A stretch of DNA of 64,000 nucleotides from Paenibacillus zeisoli (lineage in GTDB: Bacteria; Bacillota; Bacilli; Paenibacillales; Paenibacillaceae), in assembly GCF_003994465.1 (NCBI RefSeq), contig NZ_RZNX01000004.1:242323-306322 (forward strand). Reading direction: 5' to 3'. Position 1 is the first letter of the stretch, and every line of letters begins with the position of its first letter. This document shows, piece by piece, positions 47,733 through 57,613 of this stretch. Under the pieces are notes generated by a model that did no database searches, was not told the origin of the DNA, and worked only from the letters and a program-made list of their open reading frames with translations. Made by a program: the position numbers and the translations under genes.

Positions 47733-48302
47733 TTATAATGGTGGATTTGCGTGACATCTGCGGCATACCGGATAGTAGGCTTCACTGCCGCCGATCTGGA
47801 TCTGTTCACCGTTATACACGGGCTTTCCATTCTCAACCCGCAGGTTCATGGTGGCCTTGCGTTCACAGAACCAGCAAATCGTCTTCATCTCTTCTAATTT
47901 GTCGGCATAGATTAACATCTGCTCACTGCCTTCGAACAAGCGGTTCTGAAAGTCATTCTTGAGCCCGAACCCCATGACGGGTACATCCAGCTCATCTACG
48001 ATCCGGGCAAGCTGCCGGATGCCTTCCTTCTTGAGGAACTGGCACTCATCCACCAGTACGCAGTACGGCTTAGGTTCGTGATTCTTTACTATGCTGAATA
48101 TATCAGTGTCATCATAGATCGGAATGGCCTGTCTTCGCATACCGACACGGGAGGACACGAATCCAATCTCGTCCCGGGTGTCGATCGCCGGTGTGAAGAT
48201 CAGAACGGGCTTGTTCTGTTCCTCATAGTTGTGGGCTACCTTAAGAATCTCAATGGACTTACCGCTATTCATTGCTCCGTATTTGAAGTATAACTGTGCC
48301 AA
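47733..48302 (-). CDS. tdk: Thymidine kinase
   Basis: 189 residues. It phosphorylates thymidine and deoxyuridine with ATP for salvage. Motifs: P-loop [14 protein letters not shown] near residue 7, the lid/active-site Glu in VLVDECQFL near 88, [16 protein letters not shown] near 115 and the zinc ligands CWFC and CRRC in the C-terminal half. Start is TTG at 48302 with AAAGGA about 12 bases upstream. It stands apart from the deo cluster but competes for the same substrate as pdp. Confidence 0.95.
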   Translation of the reverse strand: MAQLYFKYGAMNSGKSIEILKVAHNYEEQNKPVLIFTPAIDTRDEIGFVSSRVGMRRQAIPIYDDTDIFSIVKNHEPKPYCVLVDECQFLKKEGIRQLARIVDELDVPVMGFGLKNDFQNRLFEGSEQMLIYADKLEEMKTICWFCERKATMNLRVENGKPVYNGEQIQIGGSEAYYPVCRRCHANPPL

Positions 48303-48424
48303 GCTGCATGTTCCTTTCCCCGCTGAAAATATCTATTCCAGCATAATAGGCGGGCTTGGCGTTAGTCAATGCATAACCGCTGGGAGCGGCAGTGTGAACA
48401 GGGCTGCAAATAGCGCAGAAAGCG

Positions 48425-49039
48425 CTAGGATGACTTCTTAGCAGCCGACCCTTCCGCTGAGCTAGGCATTCCCGCAGGCAGCTGATCGGTTCCAAGGATC
48501 ATGTCCAGCGCAGGATTCGTGACTCCGAAATAATGCTGGGAGTCTTTAAAGTGGTGAAGCAAGTGGTATTTCTTCATCCACTTTCCAAAGCGTGTACGAG
48601 GGGTAATCGGTCGGTGCGAGACATAATGAACCCATTCATAGAGCAGGTGATAGACACCTACCCCGAACATAAGCGCACTACCCAGGTGAATGCTTTGGAA
48701 AGCCAAGGTGAAAACGAGCCAGAATAAGAGATGAACTGGTACGTTGTATGAATTAGGTGTGAGCATGTCTTTGAAATCCTGCGGATTCTTGTGGTGATTG
48801 TCATGTCCCTTATGAGCCTTCGGCATGATTCTCGATAGCCATCCGTGCAGGATAAATCGGTGCGAGACGTATTCGACAATGAAAAAGACCAGTAATCCTC
48901 CCAATACTGCGGACCACGTCCAACGGCTGTAGGGAGTGATGAGTGTAACAACCATGTACACGATCAGCATAAACGTGATGAACAGCACCCTTGAATCCGA
49001 GGCGAACTCCTTGACGAGCTGCTTCTCTTTACTCTTCAT
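48425..49039 (-). CDS. Fatty acid hydroxylase / sterol desaturase family membrane protein
   Basis: 204 residues with four hydrophobic segments and the di-iron histidine boxes of the family: HRFILH near 61, HDNHH near 78, HYVSHR near 138 and HLLHHF near 155. Members hydroxylate or desaturate lipids; in bacteria, related proteins act on carotenoids or fatty acids. The C-terminal tail (PSSAEGSAAKKSS) is polar and variable. It lies 122 bases upstream of tdk on the same strand. Confidence 0.85.
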   Translation of the reverse strand: MKSKEKQLVKEFASDSRVLFITFMLIVYMVVTLITPYSRWTWSAVLGGLLVFFIVEYVSHRFILHGWLSRIMPKAHKGHDNHHKNPQDFKDMLTPNSYNVPVHLLFWLVFTLAFQSIHLGSALMFGVGVYHLLYEWVHYVSHRPITPRTRFGKWMKKYHLLHHFKDSQHYFGVTNPALDMILGTDQLPAGMPSSAEGSAAKKSS

Positions 49040-49321
49040 AGTACGATTTCATCCCTCTCCTTACTTCTCTTTTTAATAATCCACTAAAATGAACTAAGCC
49101 CAAGCTCCTCATCCGGTATCTTGGTATATGTAGCAAAATTTGTAACTTGAGTTTATTACTTATAATTAAGCACAGATCTCACGCTTTGGCTACTGGGCCA
49201 AAGTCCAGTGAATGACGGCTCTAAGGTCCAGATTCAATTACCTCCTCCAGAAGGTATTCGGTCACTGGCCGGTACCCTATACTTTCAACATGTGAGACCA
49301 ACTTTTGGGGAGGAAAATGAA

Positions 49322-52300
49322 TTGAAATCTTTAATTCGCTTTAGCATGAAGAATGCCACAGCAATATTGCTGCTGGTAGCGGTACTGGCTGCAGGGGGTT
49401 ATTATGCGGTCAGCCAAATGAAAATGGAGAAATATCCTGATGTGGATATTCCTTATCTTCATGTAAATATCGTGTACCCGGGTGCATCACCCGAGCAGTC
49501 CATGAGAGATATTGGAGAGGTCCTTGAGAAGGAGTTCAGCAATATAGAGGGTGTTACGGGCGTATATACGTGGGGTGCTCCCAATGCATATTCGGGTGTG
49601 ATCAAGACCAGCATGTCGGTCAATATGGACAAGATTGAAGAGGAAGCTCGTAACATCGTCTCCAAAGCCAAGCTTCCCGAGGGCACAGGTGAGCCCGTCT
49701 TTACAAGCGAGAAGCTGGATCCTGAGATCTATACCGTTGCTTACAGTGGAGCAGATGAGGAGAAGCTGCAGCGGTTCGTAGAGGGCGAAGTTGTTCCGGC
49801 TGTAAAATCAGCTGAGGGCATAGGCCAAGTTCAAGTAAAGGGCATTCAGGACAAGCAAATATACATACAGGTTAAACCCGGGAAACTGAAAGAGAAAGGC
49901 CTTACTCTCGATCAGGTCCAGCAGTTGATTACAGCTAGTCACGTGAATATTCCGATCGGTGACATCAAGACATCTTCACAGATTCTGCCTGTCCGTATGG
50001 ATGATACATTGAAATCTATGGAAGACGTTAAAAGTATTCGCTTGTTTGCCGCGGCTGGTGCGCCCCAATCTGCGCCTGGAGGGGAAGCTAAGCTGAACTC
50101 TTTTACACTGGACGAGATTGCAGATATTACATACCGTGCCTCAGATGAAACAATTACCCATATGAATGGGGAACCGGCGGTAACTATCAGTGTTCTGTCA
50201 AAAGGCGGAGAAGATGCCGTTGGTATGGTTAAGCAGATTAAGCAAAAGTTATCCAGCCTCGCCATTCCCTCAGGAATCAAGCAGGAGCTTCTGCTGGATC
50301 AATCTGAGGATATCCAGCACTCCGTCTATGGCATGCTTCGCGAAGTGCTGCTCGGCTGTCTGATGGCCGTTGCGGTAACGCTGCTGTTCCTGCGTAACCT
50401 GCGCTCAACCTTGATTGCTGTCATTTCCATACCGCTGTCGATGCTGGCTTCATTTATTGTACTGAACCAGCTTGGTTATACCCTGAATATGATGACTCTT
50501 GCAGGTATCGCTGTAGCGATTGGACGGGTCGTGGATGACTCGATTGTGGTTATTGAGAATGTATTCCGCAGGGTACGGGGAGCTCAGGAACGCAATCCGG
50601 AGCTGGTCGAGCAGGCCACCCGCGAAGTGTCATCTGCCATCACATCCTCTACGCTGACGACCGTGGCGGTCTTCCTGCCGCTGGCCTTCGTGCCAGGCAT
50701 TGTTGGTAAATTCTTCGTCCCGCTAGCCTGGACTATTGTAATCTCGCTGCTGTTCTCGCTGCTGGTCGCGGTGACCATTGTCCCGCTCATGTCGAGACTA
50801 TTCCTGCTCAAGATCAAGCATAAGGAGCATAAGGAAGGCAGCCTGCAAAAGGTCTACCGCAGAATGCTGACAGGAGTCCTTCGTCACAGAGCAGTGACGC
50901 TCACTCTGGCGATTGTGCTGCTTGCCGGAAGCATGGCGATCCCGGCCGCGGGTGCGATTGGGTTCAACTTCCTGCCTTCGGAGAAGCCGACCAATTTTAA
51001 TGTTGATGTCACCATGCCGGTAGGGACAAATGAAGCTTTAACGCAGGAGGTAGTCAAGGATGTAGAGCAGGTAGTCAAGGCTGAGCCAGGGGTGGAGCGT
51101 ACCTTTATCCGTGCGGGAAATGAAGATGGGCGCGTTGCCTTCAAAGTAACTAAAGAAGCGGATACGACCCGTATGGGTGAAGAGCTTCGGAAGAAATTTT
51201 CCAAGATCAAGGGCGCCGAAAGTATTATCCTGGTCGGTCTAGGCGGGATCGGCGGAAACAATCTGAACATTATTGTCAACGGGCCAACTCGGGAATCGAT
51301 CACAGAAGGAGCCAATCAAATTGCGGCTGCCATCCGTAAAATTGACGGTTTGGCGGATGTGCGAAGCTCGGCGCAAGGAGAGAAGCCGGAGATTGCCATT
51401 GATCTGAATCATGAGCGGGTGGCTGAGAAAGGGCTGACACCGGCCCAGGTTGCCTCAAGCCTCAGAATGATGGTCACCGGAGGCACGATTGCTAGCATGG
51501 ATATCAACAATAAGCCATCCGATGTTATTCTGAAGCTGCAGACAGATCATACGGGATCCACTGAGCAGCTTAAGGAACAGGAAGTTACCGGCGCTTTAGG
51601 TCAACCGGTGAAGCTTGGGGATCTGGGTGTGATTAAGAAGATCCAAAGCCGGACCCAGGTTGCCCATTTGGACCAGAAAGAATATATGGAGGTCTATGCC
51701 TCGATTACCGATAACAACTCAGCTAAAGTGAGCAGCGATGCCTTTGCAGTCATGAATGCCCTTAAGCTGCCGAACGGAGTGTCCTGGACTTCTGAAGGAG
51801 CCGCCAAGGAAATGAATGATGGCTTCGTCAGCATGGGGATTGCCCTGTTGATCAGTATTGTGCTTGTCTACTTTGTAATGCTGCTAGCTTTCGGTCAGGC
51901 CATGCTGCCATTCGTCATTCTTGCTTCTATTCCTTTCTCTATAATTGGAGCGATTGGAGGGTTGTTCCTGGCAGGTGAACCGATCGGGATGCCGGCGATG
52001 ATTGGACTGCTGATGCTGAACGGCATCGTGGTAACCAATGCCATCGTACTGCTTGACCGGGTGAAGCAGAATGAACAGAAGGGGATGGAGAGACGGCAGG
52101 CCTTGATCGAAGCCGGAGTTACCCGTGTGCGTCCGATTCTGATGACAGCTATTGCTACGGTAGGCGCCTTGCTTCCGCTCGCTCTATCCACCGAGGCTGG
52201 CTTGGTGTCCCGTGCTCTTGCAGTGGTGGTTATTGGCGGACTTGTCAGCTCGACACTGCTTACCCTGCTGATCGTGCCGGTCATCTACAGCTTCATGGGC

Positions 52301-52354
52301 GCGAAGCGCGAGAAGGTGAAGCAGGAGGTATTGGTTCCAGCGAAGCAGCTGTGA
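49322..52354 (+). CDS. RND-family efflux transporter (AcrB/SwrC-like)
   Basis: 1010 residues from a TTG at 49322, which follows GGGGAGGAAAATGAA; a longer ATG frame from 49208 lacks a ribosome site. First helix near 13-33, a large loop, helices 2-6 (about 335-540), a second loop and the final six helices. Typical RND motifs: SMRDIGEVLEKEFSNIEGV, the proton-relay region AGIAVAIGRVVDDSIVVIENVFR near 400, and LLMLNGIVVTNAIVLLDR near 895. In Gram-positives such proteins (SwrC/YerP) export lipopeptides or drugs. No membrane-fusion partner is encoded next to it. Confidence 0.92.
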   Translation: MKSLIRFSMKNATAILLLVAVLAAGGYYAVSQMKMEKYPDVDIPYLHVNIVYPGASPEQSMRDIGEVLEKEFSNIEGVTGVYTWGAPNAYSGVIKTSMSVNMDKIEEEARNIVSKAKLPEGTGEPVFTSEKLDPEIYTVAYSGADEEKLQRFVEGEVVPAVKSAEGIGQVQVKGIQDKQIYIQVKPGKLKEKGLTLDQVQQLITASHVNIPIGDIKTSSQILPVRMDDTLKSMEDVKSIRLFAAAGAPQSAPGGEAKLNSFTLDEIADITYRASDETITHMNGEPAVTISVLSKGGEDAVGMVKQIKQKLSSLAIPSGIKQELLLDQSEDIQHSVYGMLREVLLGCLMAVAVTLLFLRNLRSTLIAVISIPLSMLASFIVLNQLGYTLNMMTLAGIAVAIGRVVDDSIVVIENVFRRVRGAQERNPELVEQATREVSSAITSSTLTTVAVFLPLAFVPGIVGKFFVPLAWTIVISLLFSLLVAVTIVPLMSRLFLLKIKHKEHKEGSLQKVYRRMLTGVLRHRAVTLTLAIVLLAGSMAIPAAGAIGFNFLPSEKPTNFNVDVTMPVGTNEALTQEVVKDVEQVVKAEPGVERTFIRAGNEDGRVAFKVTKEADTTRMGEELRKKFSKIKGAESIILVGLGGIGGNNLNIIVNGPTRESITEGANQIAAAIRKIDGLADVRSSAQGEKPEIAIDLNHERVAEKGLTPAQVASSLRMMVTGGTIASMDINNKPSDVILKLQTDHTGSTEQLKEQEVTGALGQPVKLGDLGVIKKIQSRTQVAHLDQKEYMEVYASITDNNSAKVSSDAFAVMNALKLPNGVSWTSEGAAKEMNDGFVSMGIALLISIVLVYFVMLLAFGQAMLPFVILASIPFSIIGAIGGLFLAGEPIGMPAMIGLLMLNGIVVTNAIVLLDRVKQNEQKGMERRQALIEAGVTRVRPILMTAIATVGALLPLALSTEAGLVSRALAVVVIGGLVSSTLLTLLIVPVIYSFMGAKREKVKQEVLVPAKQL

Positions 52355-52387
52355 AGGTAATGAATACGTATTGTAAGCCAAGGCCTG

Positions 52388-52542
52388 CGGAGAGACGAAC
52401 GATTGCGGACAAGCGCTAGCGGTCGCCTATGGTTTTGGATTTTATCCGCTTAACATTCATTCAAGAAATCCAAAACCCAACAGCGAGGGGAGCAACGTTC
52501 GTTCTCGGAGTCTTTCAAGCACAAACCGAACTTCTATACAAA
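52388..52542. repeat. Long palindromic intergenic element, copy E
   Basis: Same order of parts as copies A and B: outer arm ACGAACG (52395-52401) facing CGTTCGT (52496-52502), an AAGCG...GGTCGCCT hairpin region (52411-52427), and a central perfect 12-bp stem GGTTTTGGATTT (52431-52442) / AAATCCAAAACC (52466-52477), then CAACAGCGA. The right end CTTCTATA resembles the CTTATATA ends elsewhere. Its left outer arm is not recognisable. It lies between the RND gene and the acyltransferase gene. Confidence 0.7.
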
Positions 52543-52676
52543 TAGGGGGCCGTCTTATGACTTTGGGACGGCTCCTTTTCACATTTCCATATATTCGGGG
52601 AACTTGAAGTTAGGACAATCCTGTTATAATAGATGGATTGATAAGCGAATTCATAGTGACAGAACAGGAGTGCATA

Positions 52677-53867
52677 ATGACTAGAATTGCAAAAGAGAGA
52701 ATACTAGAAATTGAACTTCTACGGGCGATTGCCTTTGCAGGGGTAGTGTTCCAGCATGCGGTCGCCCATTATGGCTACCTGAAGGATGTTGGTCTTGCTG
52801 ACGGTGTACTGCTGGCCCTGCTCGTCATCCTATCAAAATTTGCGGTACCCGTATTTATCTTTATAACTGGAATGGTACTTTTCTACAATTACGATGGAGA
52901 ACTGAACTATCGCTCATTTCTGGTAAAAAGGCTCAAGGACATAGGAACACCTTTTTTCATATGGTCCATCTTTTATATGTATCTGAATCACGCCTTTCCG
53001 GGCCTCAATCTACAAGAAATTTTAGCTGCCACGGAGCGGTTAATCACTGGGAAATCAAGCTATCATTTGTGGTATGTGTTCATGATGATCCAGTTCTATC
53101 TGCTGTTCCCGCTGTTCCGGCGATGGGTGAGGGGAGTATTTGAACGTCTGCGTCCATCGGTTCGTCCGTGGGCGGTAGGGGCAGCAGGGGCTGCCTATAT
53201 CGGGCTGATGCCACTGATCGGTATGATAGCCGGCATGTTCTCGGCAGCTGATATTCCGGCGATCACTCCGCTATTCACCACTTATGCGGACCGGAATGTG
53301 CTTTATTATTTGTTCTATTTCCTGATGGGTGCAGCGGCGGGTATGAACGTTCCCAGGTGGCAGTTATGGGTTAAGCAGGGACAATTCATCTACTGGCCGG
53401 TATTTATCAGCTTCGCAGCCTATTTTTTCTATCGGCTGGTGAATGGTTTTGAGAGTGCAGACGGGCTTCATATTAACTTTAATGGGGTGGCTCTGCTGCA
53501 GCCGCTAATGGTTATTTTCCTGACAAGCTCGATATTTGTGCTCCACCGGATCGCGATGGCATTAAAGAACAGTGGTAATCCACTCCTGCTCCGTATGCTG
53601 GCTGGAATCAGCGCGTTATCGTATGGAGCCTACCTGATGCATGCCGCCGTGCTGCGGCTCGCTTATGCCCTGGAAGGAAGCCTATTCGCCGAATGGAGTA
53701 TCACCCTGCGTACCCTGATCGCTTTTATATTATGTATGGTGATGTGCAGTCTCTTTACGTGGATACTGGCGAAGCTTCCATTTGGTAAATGGGTGGTAGG
53801 AGTTCATATTCCGAGGAGAGCGAAGACTGGGCAGCAGGCGGTTCGGAATCCCGGCGTGAACTCTTAG
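52677..53867 (+). CDS. Membrane acyltransferase, acyltransferase-3 family
   Basis: 396 residues with about ten membrane helices. The N-terminus IEIELLRAIAFAGVVFQHAVAHY contains the conserved Arg and His of acyltransferase-3 proteins, and SYHLWYVFMMIQFYLLFPLFRRW near residue 135 is a second family stretch. Relatives (YfiQ, IcaC, OafA) acylate extracellular polysaccharides. The substrate here is unknown. ATG 52677 follows AGGAG at 7-8 bases. Monocistronic; no polysaccharide genes are adjacent. Confidence 0.85.
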   Translation: MTRIAKERILEIELLRAIAFAGVVFQHAVAHYGYLKDVGLADGVLLALLVILSKFAVPVFIFITGMVLFYNYDGELNYRSFLVKRLKDIGTPFFIWSIFYMYLNHAFPGLNLQEILAATERLITGKSSYHLWYVFMMIQFYLLFPLFRRWVRGVFERLRPSVRPWAVGAAGAAYIGLMPLIGMIAGMFSAADIPAITPLFTTYADRNVLYYLFYFLMGAAAGMNVPRWQLWVKQGQFIYWPVFISFAAYFFYRLVNGFESADGLHINFNGVALLQPLMVIFLTSSIFVLHRIAMALKNSGNPLLLRMLAGISALSYGAYLMHAAVLRLAYALEGSLFAEWSITLRTLIAFILCMVMCSLFTWILAKLPFGKWVVGVHIPRRAKTGQQAVRNPGVNS

Positions 53868-53972
53868 CGAGAACGCGTCGATATGAATTTGTGTGAGATA
53901 TTACGGGCCAGCCCACACCCTCAGGCTTATGACTGCGTAAATTGAGTCATGAACCTGTGGAGGTGATAACCA

Positions 53973-54242
53973 ATGGCAAAGTTGTCTAATCACGCGAAAG
54001 CTCGCAAGTATTTGAACAAACGGGTTAAGATCAAGACCAAGACAGGCAGTATCCTGTACGGAACTATTGTGAAAGTCTCCGGCAAGCGGCTGTATTTGAA
54101 TACCTCCTCGCTGCACGGCAAGGATACGAAGGCCCATGTCACTTTTGCACCCCTAATTCTGCCTTTGGTCCTTTTCGATCTGCTTGTTATTATTTTGCTG
54201 GAGCGGCCTGGAAGAAGAAGACACCACAGACACCACTGGTAG
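53973..54242 (+). CDS. Small membrane-associated protein with a beta-rich N-terminus
   Basis: 89 residues. A basic N-terminal region (HAKARKYLNKRVKIKTKTGSILYGTIVKVSGKRLYLN) reads like a small Sm/SH3-type beta fold, followed by a hydrophobic helix (APLILPLVLFDLLVIILL) and a His/Arg-rich tail (ERPGRRRHHRHHW). TGGAGGTGAT precedes the ATG and a terminator follows, so it is a monocistronic gene. No family is recognised. Confidence 0.7.
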   Translation: MAKLSNHAKARKYLNKRVKIKTKTGSILYGTIVKVSGKRLYLNTSSLHGKDTKAHVTFAPLILPLVLFDLLVIILLERPGRRRHHRHHW

Positions 54243-54339
54243 CTCGCAGCGCACGTCAAGAACAAGCCGCTAGTCAGCTGCCGAAGCGCAGAATATGCTG
54301 TGAACCTAGAAGGACAGTCATTTGACTTCCTTAGTGTAG

Positions 54340-54378
54340 AGAAACCCTGGTCATTGATGACCAAGGGTTTCTTTTTTA
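54340..54378 (+). terminator. Terminator of the 89-residue gene
   Basis: AGAAACCCT-GGTCA pairs with TGACC-AAGGGTTTCT (one bulged A) around TTGA, followed by TTTTTT. The stretch 54379-54506 holds the ydcC-like promoter region. Confidence 0.85.
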
Positions 54379-54506
54379 TTTTGGTAGTTTTTTGCAGCTC
54401 CCATGTAAAGTCCCGGCTTGTCAAACATGTCCGCATAATCGTCCAAGTTCCCACATAGACATGTATCAAGTTTAGGAAAATTCATATGGGCTAAGGGGAT
54501 GATACC

Positions 54507-55664
54507 ATGCGTCGAATCACATGGGTGCTAACCATGGTGATAGCTTTCAGCATGCTGCTGGCTGCTTGCGGAACAAAGAACTCTGCTGATGTTGTCAAAG
54601 ACTTGGATCAAGTCGTTACAAAGATGGAAAGTTATGAAGGTACGGGAACCATGACCTTACATACCGGCGAGAAGCCTCAGGAATACCGGGTGGAAGTATG
54701 GTATCAGAACCCGTCCTATTACCGCATTGCTTTAACGAACGCGCAAAAAGATGTGACCCAGATTGTGCTCCGCAACGATCAAGGGGTGTACGTGCTTACA
54801 CCGAGCCTGAACAAGAGCTTCCGTTTCCAGAGCGATTGGCCGGAGAATCAAGGACAGGTCTATCTGTATCAGACCCTGGTTCGCAGCATCTTGAACGATA
54901 CATCCCGCCAATTTGTGGATGACAAGGACAGCTATGTGTTTGATGTGGCAGCCAATTATAATACCCAGACTCTCGTGCGTCAGAAAATTTGGCTGAACAA
55001 GAAGGACTATGCGCCAAAGCAGGTCCAGGTCTCAGACTCTAACGCCAACGTCGTTGTTGAAGTGAAATTCGACAAGTTCAAGTTCGATGCCGGTTTTGAC
55101 AAAAAGTCATTTGATATGCAGCAGAACTTGAATGCCTCTACGCCAGACTCCAAAGGCACCATTCTGGAAGTGGACGAGAACGGACAATTAGTCGAAAAGA
55201 CCCCGGACCAGAATCAAGCAGCTGTTCCGTCCACGGACAGTAAAGATACAGCGGCACAATCAGCGGACGATAAGGCTGCTGAGGCTCAGGATTCTGCCAA
55301 GCTTCCCGCCATGAATGAGACCTTCGGGGTCATTATGCCGACCTACCTTCCTGAGGGTGTAGCCAAGAAAGAAGAGAAGGTCATCGAAGGCAGCGAGAAC
55401 AGCGCAGTACTGCTCCGTTATGATGGAACGTACCAGTATACGCTAACCGAAGGAAGAGCAGCAGACCGTTCAGTATCTTTGGCGGCCAATGGTCAGGTCA
55501 TTGATCTAGGCTTCACTTGGGGGTATCTGACCGGCTCCGATCAAGAGACACAGAACCTGGCCTGGACGGTGGATGGCCTGGAATTCAATCTTACCAGCAA
55601 CAACCTGCCGGCAAATGAAATGATCAAGATTGCCGCTTCTATGCAGGATCAAACGGGTAAATAA
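54507..55664 (+). CDS. ydcC: LolA-like lipoprotein, YdcC homologue
   Basis: 385 residues. Signal peptide with lipobox LLAACG (Cys about residue 22), so it is anchored outside the membrane. Residues about 30-220 resemble the LolA/outer-membrane lipoprotein carrier fold (YEGTGTMTLHTGEKPQEYRVEVWYQNPSYYRIAL; VRQKIWLNKKDYAPKQVQV). An acidic Ala/Asp/Lys-rich linker and a C-terminal DUF4367-like domain follow. In B. subtilis the equivalent gene ydcC precedes alr and is linked to sporulation; the same order here supports orthology. AAGGGGATGAT precedes the ATG. Confidence 0.82.
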   Translation: MRRITWVLTMVIAFSMLLAACGTKNSADVVKDLDQVVTKMESYEGTGTMTLHTGEKPQEYRVEVWYQNPSYYRIALTNAQKDVTQIVLRNDQGVYVLTPSLNKSFRFQSDWPENQGQVYLYQTLVRSILNDTSRQFVDDKDSYVFDVAANYNTQTLVRQKIWLNKKDYAPKQVQVSDSNANVVVEVKFDKFKFDAGFDKKSFDMQQNLNASTPDSKGTILEVDENGQLVEKTPDQNQAAVPSTDSKDTAAQSADDKAAEAQDSAKLPAMNETFGVIMPTYLPEGVAKKEEKVIEGSENSAVLLRYDGTYQYTLTEGRAADRSVSLAANGQVIDLGFTWGYLTGSDQETQNLAWTVDGLEFNLTSNNLPANEMIKIAASMQDQTGK

Positions 55665-55673
55665 TATTGGGTA

Positions 55674-55740
55674 GACGGATAACGGCTGAAGGGAGGAATA
55701 ATTCTTTTCCCTTCACACCGTCCATCCGTCCTCTTTTTTA
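55674..55740 (+). terminator. Terminator of ydcC-like gene
   Basis: GACGGAT (55674-55680) pairs with ATCCGTC (55724-55730), with a nested GAAGGGA / TCCCTTC hairpin, followed by CTCTTTTTT. Confidence 0.8.
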
Positions 55741-55899
55741 TCTGCTGCATATGTGGTAGGTTCGCCTTAACTATTCTGCCGGAAAGCTGGTTTACTTGCA
55801 GAAAAAGGTTTCTCTATCTTAATTGACAGCCACCACAGAGAACATTAACATTAATTTATTGTGTTAATGGATTTTCAAACATTAGAGAAGGTGACCTCA

Positions 55900-57096
55900 T
55901 TGCAAGTAAACTATCGACCCACCCAAGTCCAAATTGATCTGGACGTTCTTCAAGCCAACTATTTGGCATTCCGTCAGGCCCTGCCTGAGGGTATGAAGCT
56001 TCTGGCCTGTGTGAAAGCTAATGCTTACGGCCATGGAGCGGTACAAGTAGCCAAGGAAATGCAGCGCCTCGGTGCTGATTATCTTAGCGTAGCGTTTCTG
56101 GATGAAGCTTTGGAGCTGCGGCAGGCAGGTATAACACTGCCTATCCTGGTGTTGGGATATGTGCCTCCGCATGGTATTCAGGCGGCTTGGGAGAACGACG
56201 TAACGATTGCCCTGTTCAGTGATGAAGTGCTGAGCGCCATTCGGGAGATGGAATCCTCCAAATTCCCGGGTAAGCTCAAGGTTCACATTAAAGTGGATAC
56301 GGGAATGGGGCGGCTGGGGTTGTTCCCTGGTGAGAAGCTGACCCGATTTGTGGGAGAAGTGATGGCGGTGCCGCATGTGGAGGTAGAGGGTCTATTTACC
56401 CACTATGCCACGGCAGATGAGGAAGATAAGACCTATACACTGGAGCAGTACCGACGTTTTCAGGGCGCGTGCGAAGCACTGCGGGAGCAGGGTTATGAAA
56501 TCCCGATTATACATACGGGCAACAGTGCTGTCGCCGTAGATATGCCACAGATCTCTTGCGATATGGTTCGTATAGGTATTTCTCTATACGGTCTGTATCC
56601 ATCCGCAGAGGTCGAGCAGACTAAGGTGAAGCTAAGCCCGGTATTAACACTGAAAACACAGGTAGTATTTGTTAAAACGCTGCCCCCGCACTCAGGTATC
56701 AGCTACGGGATACGCTATGCGACTGAAGCCGAGGAGCTGATAGGTACGCTTCCGATCGGTTATGCGGATGGATATTCACGTATGCTGACGGGGAAAGCAA
56801 AGGTTCTGATACGCGGACGCCGCGTGCCTGTCGTTGGAACCATCTGCATGGACCAGTGTATGGTATCGTTGCAAACTTTTGCCGATATGGCAGAGGAAAT
56901 TCAAGCCGGAGAAGAGGTTGTCCTCATTGGCCAGCAGCGCGGAGAGACCATCACCGCAGGCGAACTGGCTTCCGAGCTCGGCACCATCCACTACGAGATA
57001 ATCTGTCTGCTGGCTCATCGTATACCGCGGCTTTACACACGTTCAGGAGTGCCTGAACTCATGGTGAATCCACTGATTGAGACCAGGTCCAATTAA
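55900..57096 (+). CDS. alr: Alanine racemase
   Basis: 398 residues from TTG 55900, chosen because GAGAAGGTGA lies 4-10 bases upstream and the product then begins like other Alr proteins. It makes D-alanine for peptidoglycan. Motifs: PLP lysine in LLACVKANAYGHGAVQVA near residue 42, HIKVDTGMGRLGL near 138, catalytic Tyr in HSGISYGIRYATEAEE near 272 and CMDQCMV near 320. Biosynthetic alr sits just upstream of the ndoA toxin genes in B. subtilis as well. Confidence 0.95.
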   Translation: MQVNYRPTQVQIDLDVLQANYLAFRQALPEGMKLLACVKANAYGHGAVQVAKEMQRLGADYLSVAFLDEALELRQAGITLPILVLGYVPPHGIQAAWENDVTIALFSDEVLSAIREMESSKFPGKLKVHIKVDTGMGRLGLFPGEKLTRFVGEVMAVPHVEVEGLFTHYATADEEDKTYTLEQYRRFQGACEALREQGYEIPIIHTGNSAVAVDMPQISCDMVRIGISLYGLYPSAEVEQTKVKLSPVLTLKTQVVFVKTLPPHSGISYGIRYATEAEELIGTLPIGYADGYSRMLTGKAKVLIRGRRVPVVGTICMDQCMVSLQTFADMAEEIQAGEEVVLIGQQRGETITAGELASELGTIHYEIICLLAHRIPRLYTRSGVPELMVNPLIETRSN

Positions 57097-57329
57097 TTGA
57101 ATATCCTTAAAACTTTTCACCGTATGAAGGATTTGTTCCGGAGTATCACGAATATATCAAGTAATTGGAAAATGACAAATGGTATGTACGCCACTGTGGT
57201 TTCCGTTTATAATGAAATGCAGCATACTTGATATACAGGGAGCATATATTCCTTTGTATAAATTTCCTTGGATAATGATATACTTGTCCTAGGAAAGAAG
57301 GTCGAAAGGTTTGTGGGGGTGTAAAGTAA

Positions 57330-57611
57330 TTGGCCAATATGCAGAGCACCAAAAGAATCATGATCAGCTTGCCAGATTATCTTTTGCAAGAAGTGGATGG
57401 GATTGTAGCTATGGAGAATTCCAACCGCAGTGAACTTATTAGGCAGGCAATGAAGCTCTACTTGAACGAACGGAAGAAGCGGTTCATCCGTGAGTCCATG
57501 CAGCGCGGTTACATGGAGATGGCGAAGATTAACCTGACCATGGCCTCTGAAGCGTTCCATGCGGAGGAAGATGCGGACAGCACTCTGGATCGGCTAGTAA
57601 GCGGGGTGTGA
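57330..57611 (+). CDS. ndoAI: Antitoxin EndoAI (ribbon-helix-helix)
   Basis: 93 residues. N-terminal ribbon-helix-helix ([40 protein letters not shown]) binds DNA and the toxin. The C-terminal part ([30 protein letters not shown]) is closely similar to B. subtilis EndoAI. It neutralises the EndoA RNase encoded next. Start is TTG at 57330 after GGGGGTG; an ATG at 57339 is possible. An 11-bp inverted repeat at 57153-57163 / 57225-57235 lies upstream and may be an operator. Confidence 0.94.
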   Translation: MANMQSTKRIMISLPDYLLQEVDGIVAMENSNRSELIRQAMKLYLNERKKRFIRESMQRGYMEMAKINLTMASEAFHAEEDADSTLDRLVSGV

Positions 57612-57613
57612 AC

